A DNA stretch of 64,000 nucleotides from Prorocentrum cordatum (taxonomy: Eukaryota; Sar; Dinophyceae; Prorocentrales; Prorocentraceae): assembly GCA_963575745.1 (NCBI GenBank), contig CAUYUJ010001447.1, forward strand, positions 303,979 through 367,978. Reading direction: 5' to 3'. The position numbers and the translations under genes are program-made. How positions within the stretch are numbered: the first letter of the stretch is position 1; each line of letters starts with the position of its first letter. The notes beneath the pieces were generated by a model that searched no databases, was not told the DNA's origin, and saw only the letters and a list, made by a program, of their open reading frames with translations. Shown in pieces: positions 1-10,565 of the stretch.

Positions 1-1250
1 CGTGGCGCGTTCCGTGGCGAGTCCCCCTGGCACGTCGCGCGGCGCGTCCCCTGGCACGTCCCGCGGCACGTCCCGTGGCACGTTCCGTAGCGCGTCCCCT
101 TGGCACGTCTCGCGGTGCGTGCCCATGGCACGTCCCTTGGCACGTCGCCAGGCGCGTCCCTTGGGACGTTCCGCGGCGCGTCCTCCTGGCATGTCCCTTC
201 TGTCGATTAGCTCTGGGGCAGCTACCATCTGCTCAGGCAGCTCGAGCTTAAGATCCAGATCAGTTCGGTCAGGATTCGGATGCCAGGGAGGACTCGATCC
301 ACAACGTTAAATCAAGCACAATCGCGGCATGGCACATCGCAGTTCAGCACGGCGCAGCACAGCACAGCCCTCGGCACGGTACAGCAAGATCGATGCATTC
401 AGCATTGCAATTTGGCACGTTCCGTGGCGCGTCCCGTGGCGAGTCCCCCTGGCACGTCGCGCGGCGCGTCCCTTGGCACGTCCCGTGGCACGTCCATTGG
501 CACGTTCCGTAGCGCGTCCCTTTGGCAAGTCCCGCGGTGCGTCCCCATGGCACGTCCCCTGGCACGTCGCCTGGCGCGTCCCTTGGGACGTTCCGCGGCG
601 TGTCCTCCAGCACATCCCCCTGTCAATTAGCTCTGGGGCAGCCACTATGTGCTGAGGCAGCTCGAGCTTAAGATCCAGATCAGTTCAGTCAGGATTCGGA
701 TGCCAGGGAGGACTCGATCCACAACGTTAAATCAAGCACAATCGCGGCATGCCACATCGCAGTTCAGCACGGCGCAGCACAGCACAGCCCTCGGCACGGT
801 ACATCAAGATCGATGCATTCAGCATTGCAATTTGGCACGTTCCGTGGCGCGTCCCGTGGCGGGTCCTCCTGGCACGTCGCGCTGCGCGTCCCCTGGCACG
901 TCCCGTGGCACGTCCATTGGCACGTTCCGTAGCGCGTCCCTTTGGTACGTCCCGCGGTGCGTCCCCATGGCACGTCCCCTGGCACGTCGCCTGACGCGTC
1001 CCTTGGGACGTTCCGCGGCGCGTCCTCCTAATTAGCATGTCCCCCTGTCAATTAGCTCTGGGGCAGCTACCATATGCTGAGGCAGCTCGAGCTTAAGATC
1101 CAGATCAGTTCGGTCAGGACTCGGATGCAAAGGAGGGCTCGATCCACAACGCTATAGAGCACAATCGCGGCATGGCGCACAGCACAGCCCTGGGCACGGT
1201 ACATCAAGATCGATACATATTTCGAGGATGTCTCGACTAATTCGCTTGTT
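1..1250. repeat. 420-bp higher-order tandem repeat (array 1)
   Basis: About three units of a 420-bp repeat. The landmark GATTAGCTCTGGGGCAGC recurs near 205, 625 and 1,050. Each unit has about 200 bp of short degenerate blocks (GGCACGTCCC, GGCGCGTCCC), then a conserved tail with GCTCGAGCTTAAGATCCAGA and a GGTACATCAAGATCGAT end. Open frames on both strands through it are low-complexity and are not genes. Confidence 0.9.
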
Positions 1251-1261
1251 TTTTGCAGGAT

Positions 1262-2235
1262 TTCCTTGGCCACACAGGGGGGTATCTAACATGTTCTGCC
1301 CGAGCTGGAACCATGTCGCTTCACGTGTCCTGGCCACACAGGTGGGTATCTAACATGGTGGTCCCGCGCTGGAACCACGTGTTTTCCCGTGTCCTGGCCA
1401 CACAGGTGGGTATCTAACATGGTGGTCCCGCGCTGGAGCCACGTGTTTTCATGTGTACAGGCCACCCAGGGGGGTATCTAACATGGTTTGCCCCGAGCTG
1501 GGACCACGTGTTCTTACGTGTCCAGGCCACCCAGGGGGTATCTAACATGGTGGTCCCGCGCTGGAGCCAAGTGTTTTCACGTGCCCAGGTCGCACAGAGG
1601 GTGTATCTAACATGGTGGCCCCGCGCTGGAATCGCGTGTTCTCACGTGTCCACGCCACCCAGGGAGGTATCTAACATGGTGGTCCTGAGCTGGAACCGCG
1701 TGTTTTTACGTGTTCAAGCCACCCATGAGGTATCTAACATGGTGGTCCCGAGCTGGGACCACGTGTTTTCACATGCCCAGGCCACCCGGGGGGTATCTAA
1801 CATGGTGGTCCCGCGCTGGATCCACGTGATTTCACGTGTGCAGGCCACCCAGGTGAGGATCTAACATGGTGGTCCCGAGCTGGAGCCGCGTGTTTTCACG
1901 TGTCCACGCCACCCATGGGGGGTACCTAACATGGTGGTCCCGAGCTGGAACCATGTGTGTTCACGCGTCCAGGCCACTCAGGGGGTATCTAACATGTGCC
2001 TCCTGGATCCTTCCTGGGACTCGGAACGGAACGTCGAGAACTTATTTGTATTTGGTATCGATTTCTTTTTTTTTTGGACCTCCAGGCTCCTCTGGGCGTT
2101 CCTGGGCCCTCCTGCGCTCCAGACGACCGCATGTTAGATATCCCCCCTGGGTGGGCTGGACCACGTGTTTTTACTTGTGCAGGCCACCCAGGCAGGTATC
2201 GAACATGGTGGTCCCGAGCTGGAACCATATGTTCC
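1262..2235. repeat. 62-bp tandem repeat
   Basis: About twelve copies of a 62-bp unit carrying GGTATCTAACATGGTGGTCC and CCACGTGTTTTCACGTGT, starting near 1,265. An AT-rich interruption lies at 2,000-2,160, and one more partial copy sits at 2,170-2,235. Period and identity vary slightly between copies. No coding signal is seen. Confidence 0.9.
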
Positions 2236-2345
2236 CGGACAGGACTGGGGCCCAGGGTTCTCTTTGAGTGTGTTTACCCCCGGTTCTGATGGCTGTAGGG
2301 CTGGCGAGTTTGTGCGATAGATTGTTCTCTCCTGGGGACCTGAAT
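2236..2345. repeat. Linker module of the satellite (CCCAGGGTTCTCTTT)
   Basis: A short module with GGGCCCAGGGTTCTC followed by a GGCTGTAGGGCTGGCGA motif. Related modules sit at 5,775-5,860, 7,440-7,565 and 12,050-12,150, each at the boundary between two repeat arrays. It marks the joint of a higher-order unit. Confidence 0.7.
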
Positions 2346-2349
2346 TCAG

Positions 2350-2750
2350 AGGATCTCTCAAGTGAAATGCTTGTTTTCACGTGCCCAGGTCTTGAGGATG
2401 TCTCGAGCGAGACGCTTGGTTTCACGCCTCCAGGTTGCCCAGGCAGAGGTCTAGCGCCAGGATTTGTTGAGGATGTCTCTAACCAGAGGCTTGTTTTCAC
2501 GTGTCCAGTTCGCCCAGACAGATGTCTCGCATGAGGATTTGTTGAGGATGTCTCTAACCAGAGGCTTGTTTTCACGTGTCCAGTTCGCCCAGGCGGATGT
2601 CTAGCATGGGGATGTGTCGAGGAAGTCTCGATCGAGACGCTTGTCTGCACGTGTCCAGGTAGCCCACGCGGATGTCTAGCATGAGGATGTGCTGAGAACG
2701 TCTTGAGCGAAATGCGTGTTTTCACGTGTCCAGGTCGCCCAGGCACAGCA
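2350..2750. repeat. 75-bp tandem repeat (array 1)
   Basis: About five copies of a 70-76 bp unit with GAGGATGTCTCGAGCGAGAC, TTTCACGTGTCCAGGTCGCC and CAGGCGGATGTCTAGCATGA. It runs straight into the GGCACAGCACAGCCCTCGG start of the next 420-bp array. Confidence 0.88.
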
Positions 2751-3664
2751 CAGCCCTCGGCCCGGTACATCAATATCGATACCCTTAGCATTGCAGCCTG
2801 GCATGTTGCCTGGCACGTTCCGCGGAGCGTCCCGTGGCGAGTCCCCCTGGCACGTCGCGCGGTGCACGTCCATTGGCACGTTCCGTAGCGCGTCCCCTCG
2901 GGCACGTCCCGCGGTGCGTGCCCATGGCACGTCCCCTGGCACGTCGCCTGGCGCGTCCCTTGGGACGTTCCGCGGCGCGTCCTCCTGGCATGTCCCCCTG
3001 TCGATTAGTTCTGGGGCAGCTACCACCTGCTCAGGCAGCTCGAGCTTAAGATCCAGATCAGTTGGGTCAGGACTCGGATGCCAGGGAGGACTCGATCCAC
3101 AACGCTATGTAGAGCACAACCGCGGCATTGCACATCGCAGTTCAGCACGGCGCAGCACAGCACAGCCGTTGGCACGGTACATCAAGATCGATGCACTCAA
3201 CATTGCACCTTGGCACGTTCCTTGGCGCGTTCCGTGGCGAGTCCACCTGGCACGTCGCGCGGCGCGTCCTCTGGCACGTCCCGCGGCTCGTCCATTGGCA
3301 CGTTCCGTAGCGCGTCCCCTTGGCACGTCCCGCGGTGCGTGCCCATGGCACGTCCCTGGGCGCGTCGCCTGGCGCGTCCCTTGCGACGTTCCGCGGCGCG
3401 TCCTCCTGGCATGTCACTTCTGTCGATTAGTTCCGGGGCAGCTACCATCTGCTCGGGCAGCTCGAGCTTAAGATCCAGATCAGTTCGGTCAGGACTCGGA
3501 CGCCAGGGAGGACTCGATCCACAACGCTATAGAGCACAGTCGCGGCATGGCACGTCGCAATTCAGCACGGCGTAGCACAGCACAGCCGTCGGCACGGTAC
3601 ATCAAGATCGATACACGCAGCATTGCATTTGCCCGTCGCCCAATCAGGTGTCTTTGAACACGTT
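2751..3664. repeat. 420-bp repeat (array 2)
   Basis: Two units of the 420-bp family, with tails near 3,004 and 3,424. At 2,798-2,805 the undisturbed sequence CTGGCATG is the empty counterpart of the site occupied by the TIR element at 6,337-6,523. Confidence 0.88.
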
Positions 3665-3765
3665 GCCATGCGTTATATTTTTATATTCCTTTCTGGGTTC
3701 GTGGGTCGATCATGTTTGAGTATTGTAATGGCCTCTGGCCAGTGCCGCCGATCCGGGGCGCTCCG
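3665..3765. repeat. Satellite end motif and 43-bp dispersed motif
   Basis: First comes the GTTCGTGGGTCGATCATG ending that also closes arrays at 7,425 and, diverged, at 10,335, 11,905 and 13,500. A 43-bp motif (3,723-3,765, ATTGTAATGGCCTCTGGCC then CCGCCGATCCGGGG) follows. That motif recurs at 39,868-39,915 and, inverted, at 50,638-50,684. Confidence 0.7.
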
Positions 3766-4090
<325 letters not shown>

Positions 4091-4492
4091 CCAGCCCCCC
4101 CTCACCCTCTCTCCTCTCTCCTGTCCCCCCCTCCCTGTCTCCTGTCCCCCCGCCCCCCCCTCTCTCCTTTCCCCCTCCCTCCCTCCCTCTCTCCTGTCCC
4201 CCCCCCCTCTCTCCTGTCCCCCCCCCCCCACTCTCCCCTTCCCCCTCTGTCCTGTCCCCCCCCCCTTCTCCTGCCCCCCCCCCTCTCTCCTTTCCCCCCT
4301 CCCCCCCCTCTCTCCTGTCCCCCCCTTCTCTCTCCCTGTCCCCCCCCCCCTCTCCTCTCCTCCTGTCCCCCCCCCGCCCCTCTCTCCTTTCCCCCCCCCC
4401 CCCTCTCTCTTCTGTCCCCCCCCCTCTCTTCTTCCCCCTCCCCCCCCCCCCTCTCTCCTCTCCCCTCCCCCTCCTCCCTCTCTCCTCTCTGT
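4091..4492. repeat. C-rich polypyrimidine minisatellite
   Basis: About 400 bp almost purely C and T on the + strand, with a 13-20 bp period of CTCTCTCCTGTCCCCCC. It abuts the ATG tract without a spacer. Confidence 0.95.
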
Positions 4493-5040
4493 ACAATTAC
4501 TCAATATGAATACTACTCTCCCTCTTCCCCTGATGACGGCTTGAAAGTGTTAGCCCCCCCCCCGCGTACTGTTTTTTTACACCGGATTCCCCGGAGTTGG
4601 GTTTTCGCCTGCATTTTTTCCAAAATGCTGCTCTCGCTGAGGCGCCGGCCTCATTTTCGGGCCCCGCTCGTTCCGAATCGTGCTCCCGCTGCAGCGCTGG
4701 CCTCATTTCCGTGCTTCCGCTCGTTCCGAATCGTGCTCCCGCTGCAGCGTTGGCCTCATTTCCACGCTTCCGCTCGTTCCGACTCGTGCTCTCGCTGCAG
4801 CGCTGGCGTCTTTTCCCGTGCCTTGCCACGGCATGCAATGCAATGCTAGGTTGGTACTACGCTTTGTGATGCTCTTCTACGCCATGCCATGCCGTGCTCT
4901 ACAATGCATCGCGTACCCTTTCGGGATCATTGCCCTGCTCGACATCCGACTGTGCGAGTAGAGAGGGGGTCTGCGCCATGGTAAGGGATGGGAGGGAGGG
5001 GTAGGATGTCAGATATGACGCGAGCGCACCTAGTTTGCCT
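4493..5040. repeat. Dispersed segment shared with 38,150-38,895
   Basis: Shared blocks occur in the same order as at 38 kb: ACAATTACTCAATATGAA, CCGCGTACTG with TTTTTTACAC, a 57-bp tandem block (CGTTCCGAATCGTGCTCCC, CGCTGCAGCGCTGGCCTCAT; 4,620-4,820), and a nearly identical 60-bp block starting GCCATGGTAAGGGATGGGAG at 4,976. A duplicated composite of unknown function. Confidence 0.8.
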
Positions 5041-5280
5041 GTCCACCCCTCCCCCTTTTCCCCCCCCCTCTCTCCTGTCCCCCCCTCTCTCCTGTCCCCC
5101 CCCCCCTCTCCCTCCCCCCCTCTCTCCTGTCCCCCCCCTCTCTCCCTCTCTCCTGTCCCCCCCCCTCTCTCCTGGCCCCCCCCCCCTCTCTCCTGTCCCC
5201 CCCTTCCCCCTCTCTCCTGTCCCCCACCTCCTCCCCCCTCTCCCCCCCCTCTCTTCTGTCCCCTCCCCCCTCTTTCCTGG
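5041..5280. repeat. C-rich polypyrimidine minisatellite
   Basis: The same CTCTCTCCTGTCCCCCC motif as at 4,091-4,492, about 240 bp. It follows the GCGAGCGCACCTAG block, as the CCT tract does at 38,900. Confidence 0.93.
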
Positions 5281-5410
5281 GAGCTGGCAGGGTGGGGGAG
5301 GTGCCGAGCACATAATTCGTCAGGTAATTACGTCCCCCCCCCCTCCCTGGCAGGGTGGGGGGAGGTGCCGAGCACATAATTCGTCAGGTAATCACGCCCC
5401 CCCCCTCCTC
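5281..5410. repeat. 55-bp direct repeat, two copies
   Basis: Two nearly identical copies (GGCAGGGTGGGGGAGGTGCC, then GAGCACATAATTCGTCAGGT) begin near 5,287 and 5,348, separated by C runs. No coding signal. Confidence 0.85.
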
Positions 5411-5510
5411 CCTCCCTCCAAAGCAGAGCTAAAGCTCATGCTGAAGCAGAGCTTCAGCGTAGACTTCTTAACCTCACACGCCGGATCGGCGGATTTCTGA
5501 TTTCTCCTGT
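5411..5510. repeat. Dispersed module shared with 40,262-40,350
   Basis: Contains GCTGAAGCAGAGCTTCAGCG and ACGCCGGATCGGCGGATTTC, matching a module at 40,262-40,350. In both places it closes the composite that starts with the ACTCAATATGAA block. Confidence 0.65.
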
Positions 5511-5770
5511 GCGATCCGCGTGTAGGAGGACATGCCCGACCTAACCGCAGCCCTTCGTCGCCCGCGGCGCGGCGGCGAGCCTCGGCGCGCGGGCCGCGGA
5601 GTTGTCCGCGAGAGCGCGCCTCCGGCGCGAGGCGAAGGAGATGGGGGGCAACGATAGGGGGGTCGATTCTTAAGTCGGGACTGTCCCTCTACAGGGGGAA
5701 TAGTCAACAATAGTAAAAACATAGCCTGGGGACTTTTTTTTTAAGAGTATTTTTGGGCATCTTTTCCCGG
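5511..5770. mobile_element. Broken ends of TIR family T (TTAAGTCGGGC)
   Basis: A right end (GGAGGACATGCCCGACCTAA, 5,526-5,545) and a separate left end (TAAGTCGGGACTGTCCCTCT, from 5,671) of the T family defined at 45,133-45,326. A GC-rich stretch lies between them and neither partner end is present. They are probably relics of two insertions rearranged against each other. Confidence 0.6.
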
Positions 5771-5865
5771 AAAGGGGTCGGGCCCAGGGTTCTGACGGCT
5801 GTAAGGCTTGCGACATTATTTTGCGATCAAGAACGAGGTGCCGTAGGGCTGGCGACATTATTTTT
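5771..5865. repeat. Satellite linker module
   Basis: GGGCCCAGGGTTCTGACGGCTG followed by GCGACATTATTTT, the linker that precedes 75-bp arrays. See also 2,236 and 7,440. Confidence 0.65.
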
Positions 5866-6275
5866 GAGGATGTCTCGAGCGAAACGCTTGTTTGTCAGAA
5901 TTTGTTGAGGATGTCTCGAGCGAGACGCTTGTTTTGTATTATAGATAGTCCTCTCCTGTGGACCTGAATTCAGACGATCTCTCAAGTAACATGCTTGTTT
6001 TCACGTGCCCAGATCTTGAGGATGTCTCGAGCGAGACGCTTGGTTTCACGCCTCCAGGTTGCCCAGACAGATGTCTCGCATGAGGATTTGTTGAGGATGT
6101 CTCTAACCAGAGGCTTGTTCTCATGTGTCCAGGTCGCCCAGGCGGATATCTAGCATGAGGATGTGTCGAGGAAGTCTCGATCGAGACGCTTGTTTGCACG
6201 TGTCCAGCAGCATGAGGATGTGCTGAGAACGTCTTGAGCGAAACGCGTGTTTTCACGTGTCCAGGTCGCCCAGGC
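5866..6275. repeat. 75-bp tandem repeat (array 2)
   Basis: About five to six degenerate copies of the GAGGATGTCTCGAGCGAGAC unit. As at 2,350-2,750 it runs into GGCACAGCACA and the 420-bp family. Confidence 0.85.
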
Positions 6276-6336
6276 ACAGCACATCCCTTGGCACGGTACA
6301 TCAATATCGATACCCTTAGCATTGCAGCCTGGCATG

Positions 6337-6523
6337 ACGAACGAACAACATACACCCATACCCATAGGGAGGTCGGAGGGAGAAGGACTGGCTATGGGTA
6401 TGGGTGCGGGTTGTCGGACCACTGGGAAGGCTCCCGTTCGAGCCGGGACCGCCATCCGACAACACGCATCCATAGCTCATTCCGTCCCCCCTATGGGTAT
6501 GGGTGCGTGTTGATCGTTCGTCA
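6337..6523. mobile_element. 187-bp foldback TIR element with target duplication
   Basis: The ends are inverted repeats of about 37 bp: ACGAACGAACAAC then CACCCATACCCATAGGG at the left, matched by the reverse complement of the right end. A second inner inverted pair (GGTTGTCGGA / TCCGACAAC) lets the whole element fold back. It is flanked by TGGCATG on both sides (CTGGCATG / ATGGCATG if 8 bp are counted). The same satellite position at 2,798-2,805 has a single CTGGCATG and no element. No coding capacity is present, so this is a non-autonomous MITE. Confidence 0.92.
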
Positions 6524-7438
6524 TGGCATGTTGCCTGGCACGTTCGCGGAGCGTCCGGTGGCGAGTCCCCCTGGCACGTCGCGCGGTGCACGTCCATTGG
6601 CACCCTCCGTAGCGCGTCCCCTTGGCACGTCCCGCGGTGCGTGCCCATGGCACGTCCCCTGGCAGGTCGCTTGGCGCGTCCCTTGGGACGTTCCGCGGCG
6701 CGTCCTCCTGGCATGTCCCCCTGTCGATTAGTTCTGGGGCAGCTACCATCTGCTCAGGCAGCTCGAGCTTAAGATCCAGATCGGTTCGGTCAGGACTCGG
6801 ATGCCAGGGAGGACTCGATCCGCAACGCTATATAGAGCACAATCGCGGCATGGCACATCGCAGTTCAGCACGGCCCAGCACAGCACAGCCGTCTGCACGG
6901 TACATCAAGATCGATCCACTCAACATTGCACCTTGGCACGTTCCTTGGCGCGTTCCGTGGCGAGTCCACCTGGCACGTCGCGCGGCGCGTTCCCTGGAAC
7001 GTCCCGCGGCACGTCCATTGGCACGTTCCGTAGTGCGTCCCCTTGGCACGTCCCGCGGTGCGTCCCCATGGCACGTCCCCTGGCAGGTCGCCTGGCGCGT
7101 CCCTTGGGACGTTCCGCGGCGCGTCCTCCTGGCATGTCCCCTCTGTCGATTAGTTCTGGGGCAGCTACCATCTGCTCAGGCAGCTCGAGCTTACGATCCA
7201 GATCAGTTCGGTGAGGACTCGGATGCCAGGGAGGACTCGATCCACAACGCTATATAGAGCACAATCGCGGCATGGCACATCGTAGTTCAGCACGGCGTAG
7301 CACAGCATAGCCTTCGGCACAGTACTCCAAGACCGATACATTCAGCATTGCATTCGCCCGTCGCCCAATCAGGTGTTTTTGAAACGTTGCCATGCCTTAC
7401 GTTTCTATATTCCTTTCCGGGTTCGTGGGTCGATCATG
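6524..7438. repeat. 420-bp repeat (array 3)
   Basis: Two units with landmark tails near 6,726 and 7,148, closing with GTTCGTGGGTCGATCATG at 7,422-7,439. The first unit is interrupted upstream by the 6,337-6,523 element. Confidence 0.88.
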
Positions 7439-7565
7439 TTCCTGGAAAGGGCGGGGGCCCAGGGTTCTCTTTTAGTAGGTTAACCCCCCAGCCCCGACGG
7501 CTCTAGGGCCGGCGACATTATTTTGTGATAAATAACGAGGTCGGCTAGGGCCGGCAGGATTATTT
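7439..7565. repeat. Satellite linker module
   Basis: GGGGGCCCAGGGTTCTCTTT, then GGCGACATTATTTTGTGATA. Joins a 420-bp array to the next 75-bp array, as at 2,236 and 5,771. Confidence 0.7.
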
Positions 7566-7935
7566 TTGAGGATGCCTCGAGCGAAATGCTTGCTTTCCAG
7601 AATTTGTTGAGGATGTCTCGAGCGAAAAGCTTGTTTCGTGGTCTAGATTGGTTCCTCCTGGGGGCCAGAGTTCAGAGAATCTCTCAAATGAAACGCTTGT
7701 TTTCACGTGCCCAGGTTTTGAGGATGTCTCGAGCGAGACGCTTGCTTTCACGCCTCCAGGTCGCCCAGACAGATGTCTAGCATGAGGAATTGTTGAGGAC
7801 GTCTCGAGCGAGAGGCTTAATTTCACGTGTCCAGGTCGCCCAGGCGGATGTCCAGCATGAGGATGTGTCGAGGAAGTCTCGAGCGAGACGCTTGTCTGCA
7901 CGTGTCCAGGTCGCCCAGGCACAGCACAGCCCTCG
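7566..7935. repeat. 75-bp tandem repeat (array 3)
   Basis: About five copies of the 75-bp unit (GAGGATGTCTCGAGCGA, CCAGGTCGCCCAGGCGGATG). It ends at the GGCACAGCACAGCCCTCGG junction. The usual 420-bp array does not follow here; about 160 bp of unassigned GC-rich sequence (7,936-8,094) comes instead. Confidence 0.85.
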
Positions 7936-8094
7936 GCCCGACCTAAGGCTAGGCGCAGGGGGGCATGGCGTGGGCCCTCTGCATCGGGCCTGGCAGCCTC
8001 GACCTGCCCAGGGCGACGCGCGGAGCCACCAGTTGGCGGGGGGCCCGCCGCCCATCTGGCGGCGTCGTGTCGCCCATCTGCAGGTCGATGGGTC

Positions 8095-8590
8095 CCCCCC
8101 CCTCCTCCTCCTCCCCCTCCTCCTCCTCCCCCTCCTCCTCCTCTCCTCCCCCCTCCTCCTCCTCCCTCGTCCTCCTCCTCCTCCTCCTCCTCCTCTCCTC
8201 CTCCTCCTCCTCCTCCTCCTCCTCCTCCTCCTCCTCCTCCTCCTCCTCCTCCCCCTCCTCCTCCTCCTCCTCCTCCTCCTCCTCCTCCTCCTCCTCCTCC
8301 TCTCTCCTCCTCCTTTTCCTCCTCCTCCTCCTCCCTCCTCCTCCTCCTCCTCCTCCTCTCCTCCCTCGTCCTCGTCCTCCTCCTCCTCCTCCTCCTCCTC
8401 CTCCTCCTCCTCCATCCTCCTCCTCTCTCTCCTCCCTCCCTCCTCCCTCCTCCCCTCCTCCCTCCTCCTCCTCCCTCCTCCTCCCCCTTCTCCTCCTCCT
8501 CCTCCTCCTCCTCCTCCTCCTCCTCCTCCTCCTCCTCGTCCTCCTCCTCCTCCCCCTCCTTCCCCTCCTCCTCATTTTCCTCCTCCTCCT
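8095..8590. repeat. (CCT)n polypyrimidine tract
   Basis: About 500 bp of CCT triplets with a few GT and AT interruptions. Open in several frames as poly-Ser, poly-Pro or poly-Leu (+) and poly-Glu, poly-Arg or poly-Gly (-). Not a gene. Confidence 0.96.
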
Positions 8591-8610
8591 CCTGCATCGT
8601 TGCCCCCCAG

Positions 8611-8754
8611 GGCTGGACATAAACGGTGTTTTGGTGATTTTCGTGGGCCGTTTTCGCTTCGACTTCGTTCTGCGCCAAAGGCGGATTCGAGGCAAAAGCG
8701 AGGGAAAACGACATCAAAACGAAAACACAGCGAACACCGTTCAGGTTCAGCCCT
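8611..8754. mobile_element. 144-bp TIR element flanked by long direct repeats
   Basis: The left end (GGGCTGGACATAAACGGTGT) and the reverse complement of the right end (GGGCTGAACCTGAACGGTGT) match over about 35 bp. Direct repeats of about 22 bp flank it, at 8,588-8,610 and 8,755-8,776, both ending ATCGTTGCCCCCCAG. The duplication is longer than the 8 bp of other families here. It could be a different insertion mechanism or a repeated host motif. Confidence 0.7.
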
Positions 8755-8894
8755 GTCCTCCATCGTTGCCCCCCAGGAGAGGAGGGCGCAGGAGCTCCTC
8801 GAGCGAGCGCTGCGCCAGCAGGAGGGTCCGCCCTGGAAAGGGCGCCGCCCCCCCCCCCCCCCCCAGGGCAGCGGCGCGGGTCGGAGCTCCTGCC

Positions 8895-9868
8895 TGTGTG
8901 AGACGCTTGGTTTCACGTGTCCAGGTCGTCCAGGCGGATGTCTAGCATGAGGATGTGTCGAGAATGTCTCGAACGAGCCGCTTGTTTTGACAGGTCGCAC
9001 AGGCAGATGTCTAGCATGAGGATGTGTTGAGGATGTGTCAAGCGAAACGCTTGGTTTCACGTGTCAAGGTCGCCCAGGTGGATGTCTAGTATGAGGATGT
9101 GTTCAGGATGTTCCGGGCGAGACGCTTTCACGTGTCCAGGTCGCCCAGGGTGATGTCTAGCATGAGGAGGTGTCGAGATACTCTCGACACAGACGTTTGG
9201 TTTCACGTGTCCAGGTCGCCCAGGCGGATGTCTATCATGAGGATGTGTTGAGGATGTGTCAAGCGAAACGCTTGGTTTCACGTGTCCAGGTCGCCCAGGC
9301 GGATGTCTAGTATGAGGATGTATTCAGGATGTTCCGGGCGAGACGCTTTCACGTGTCCAGGTCGCCCAGGGTGATGTTTAGCATGAGGAGGTGTCGAGAT
9401 ACTCTCGACCCAGACGCTTGGTTTCACGTGTCGAGGGCGCTCAGGCAGATGTCTAGCATGAAGAGGTTTTGGGAACGTCTCGAGCAAGACTCTTGGTTTC
9501 ACGTGTCCAGGTCGCCCAGGCGGATGTCTATCATGAGGATGTGTTGAGGATGTCTCGAGCGAGACGCTTGGTTTCACGTGTCCAGATCGCCCAGGCGGAT
9601 GTCTAGCTTGAGGATTTGGGCAGGATGTCTCTAGCGAAACTCTTGTTTTCACGCGTCCAGGTCGCCCAGGCAGATGTCTATCATGAGGGGATGTTGGGAA
9701 CGTCTCGAGCGAGACGCTTGGTTTCACGTGTCCAGGTCGCTCAGGCGGATGTCTAGCATGAGGATGTGTGGAGGATGTCTCGAGCGACACGCTTGTTTTC
9801 ACGTGTCCAGGTCGCCCAGGCAGATGTCTAACATGAGGAGTTGGGCAGGACGTCTCGAGCGAACCGCT
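8895..9868. repeat. 75-bp tandem repeat (array 4)
   Basis: About thirteen copies, the longest run of this family. CCAGGTCGCCCAGG landmarks recur every 69-80 bp from about 8,920 to 9,810. Subtypes differ at the GAGGATGTGTTGAGGATGTG segment, so local duplications of two-copy blocks are likely. Confidence 0.92.
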
Positions 9869-10345
9869 TACCCATTCGTTGTGCGTCCCCTGGCGCGCTG
9901 GCGCGTCCCCTGGCGCGTCCCTTGCGACGTTCTGGCGTGACGTGCCCTGGCACGCCCCCCAGCACGCCACTCGGCGTGGCATGTTCCCTGGCTCGTCCTC
10001 TGTCGCGTTTCCTGGCTCGTCCCCAGGCGTTTCCCCTGCCCGTTCCGTGGAGCGCCTCTTGCAATGTCCCTTGGCATCAACTAGCTCTGGGGCAGCTACT
10101 ATGTGCTCAGGCAGCTCGAGCTTAAGATCCAGACCAGTTCCGTCTAGACTCGGTTGCAAAAGAAGACTCGGTCGACAACATTATAGAACACAGTCGCGGC
10201 ATGACACATCGCAAGTTAGCACCGCGCAGCACAGCACAGCCCTTGGCACATTCAGCATTACGAGTGCCCGTCGCCCAATCAGGTGTCTTGAACACGTTGC
10301 CATGCCTCACATTTCTATATTCCTTTCTGGGTTCATGGGTCCGTT
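9869..10345. repeat. 420-bp repeat (array 4, diverged single unit)
   Basis: A single divergent unit with GCGCGTCCCCTGGCGCG blocks, the CTAGCTCTGGGGCAGCTAC landmark at 10,080 and the GTTGCCATGCC end near 10,297. Confidence 0.8.
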
Positions 10346-10565
10346 TCGCGCGTGTCCGCTCGACGAAAATGCCCTTCATCTCGTATCTTCGATGAATAAC
10401 AACTGGGTCCGCAGACATGCGTTTTTCCATGAAGAACAGAGTGCGGAGCGTTTTGCGCAGAAACCGCCATTAAAACTAGGTATGGAGACTCTAAGCTTTT
10501 ACAACAAATATTGACCAGTGGACTTCTGTGTGCCGGCTGGAGGATGGCGCGTCCCGCGCGCAGGA
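10346..10565. repeat. Dispersed segment shared with 12,165-12,380
   Basis: Shared blocks include CGTGTCCGCTCGACGAAAAT, GCGGAGCGTTTTGCGCAGAA and GCATGCATTTTTCC-like sequence. The 12-kb copy sits in the same position relative to a 50-bp array. No coding signal. Confidence 0.7.
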
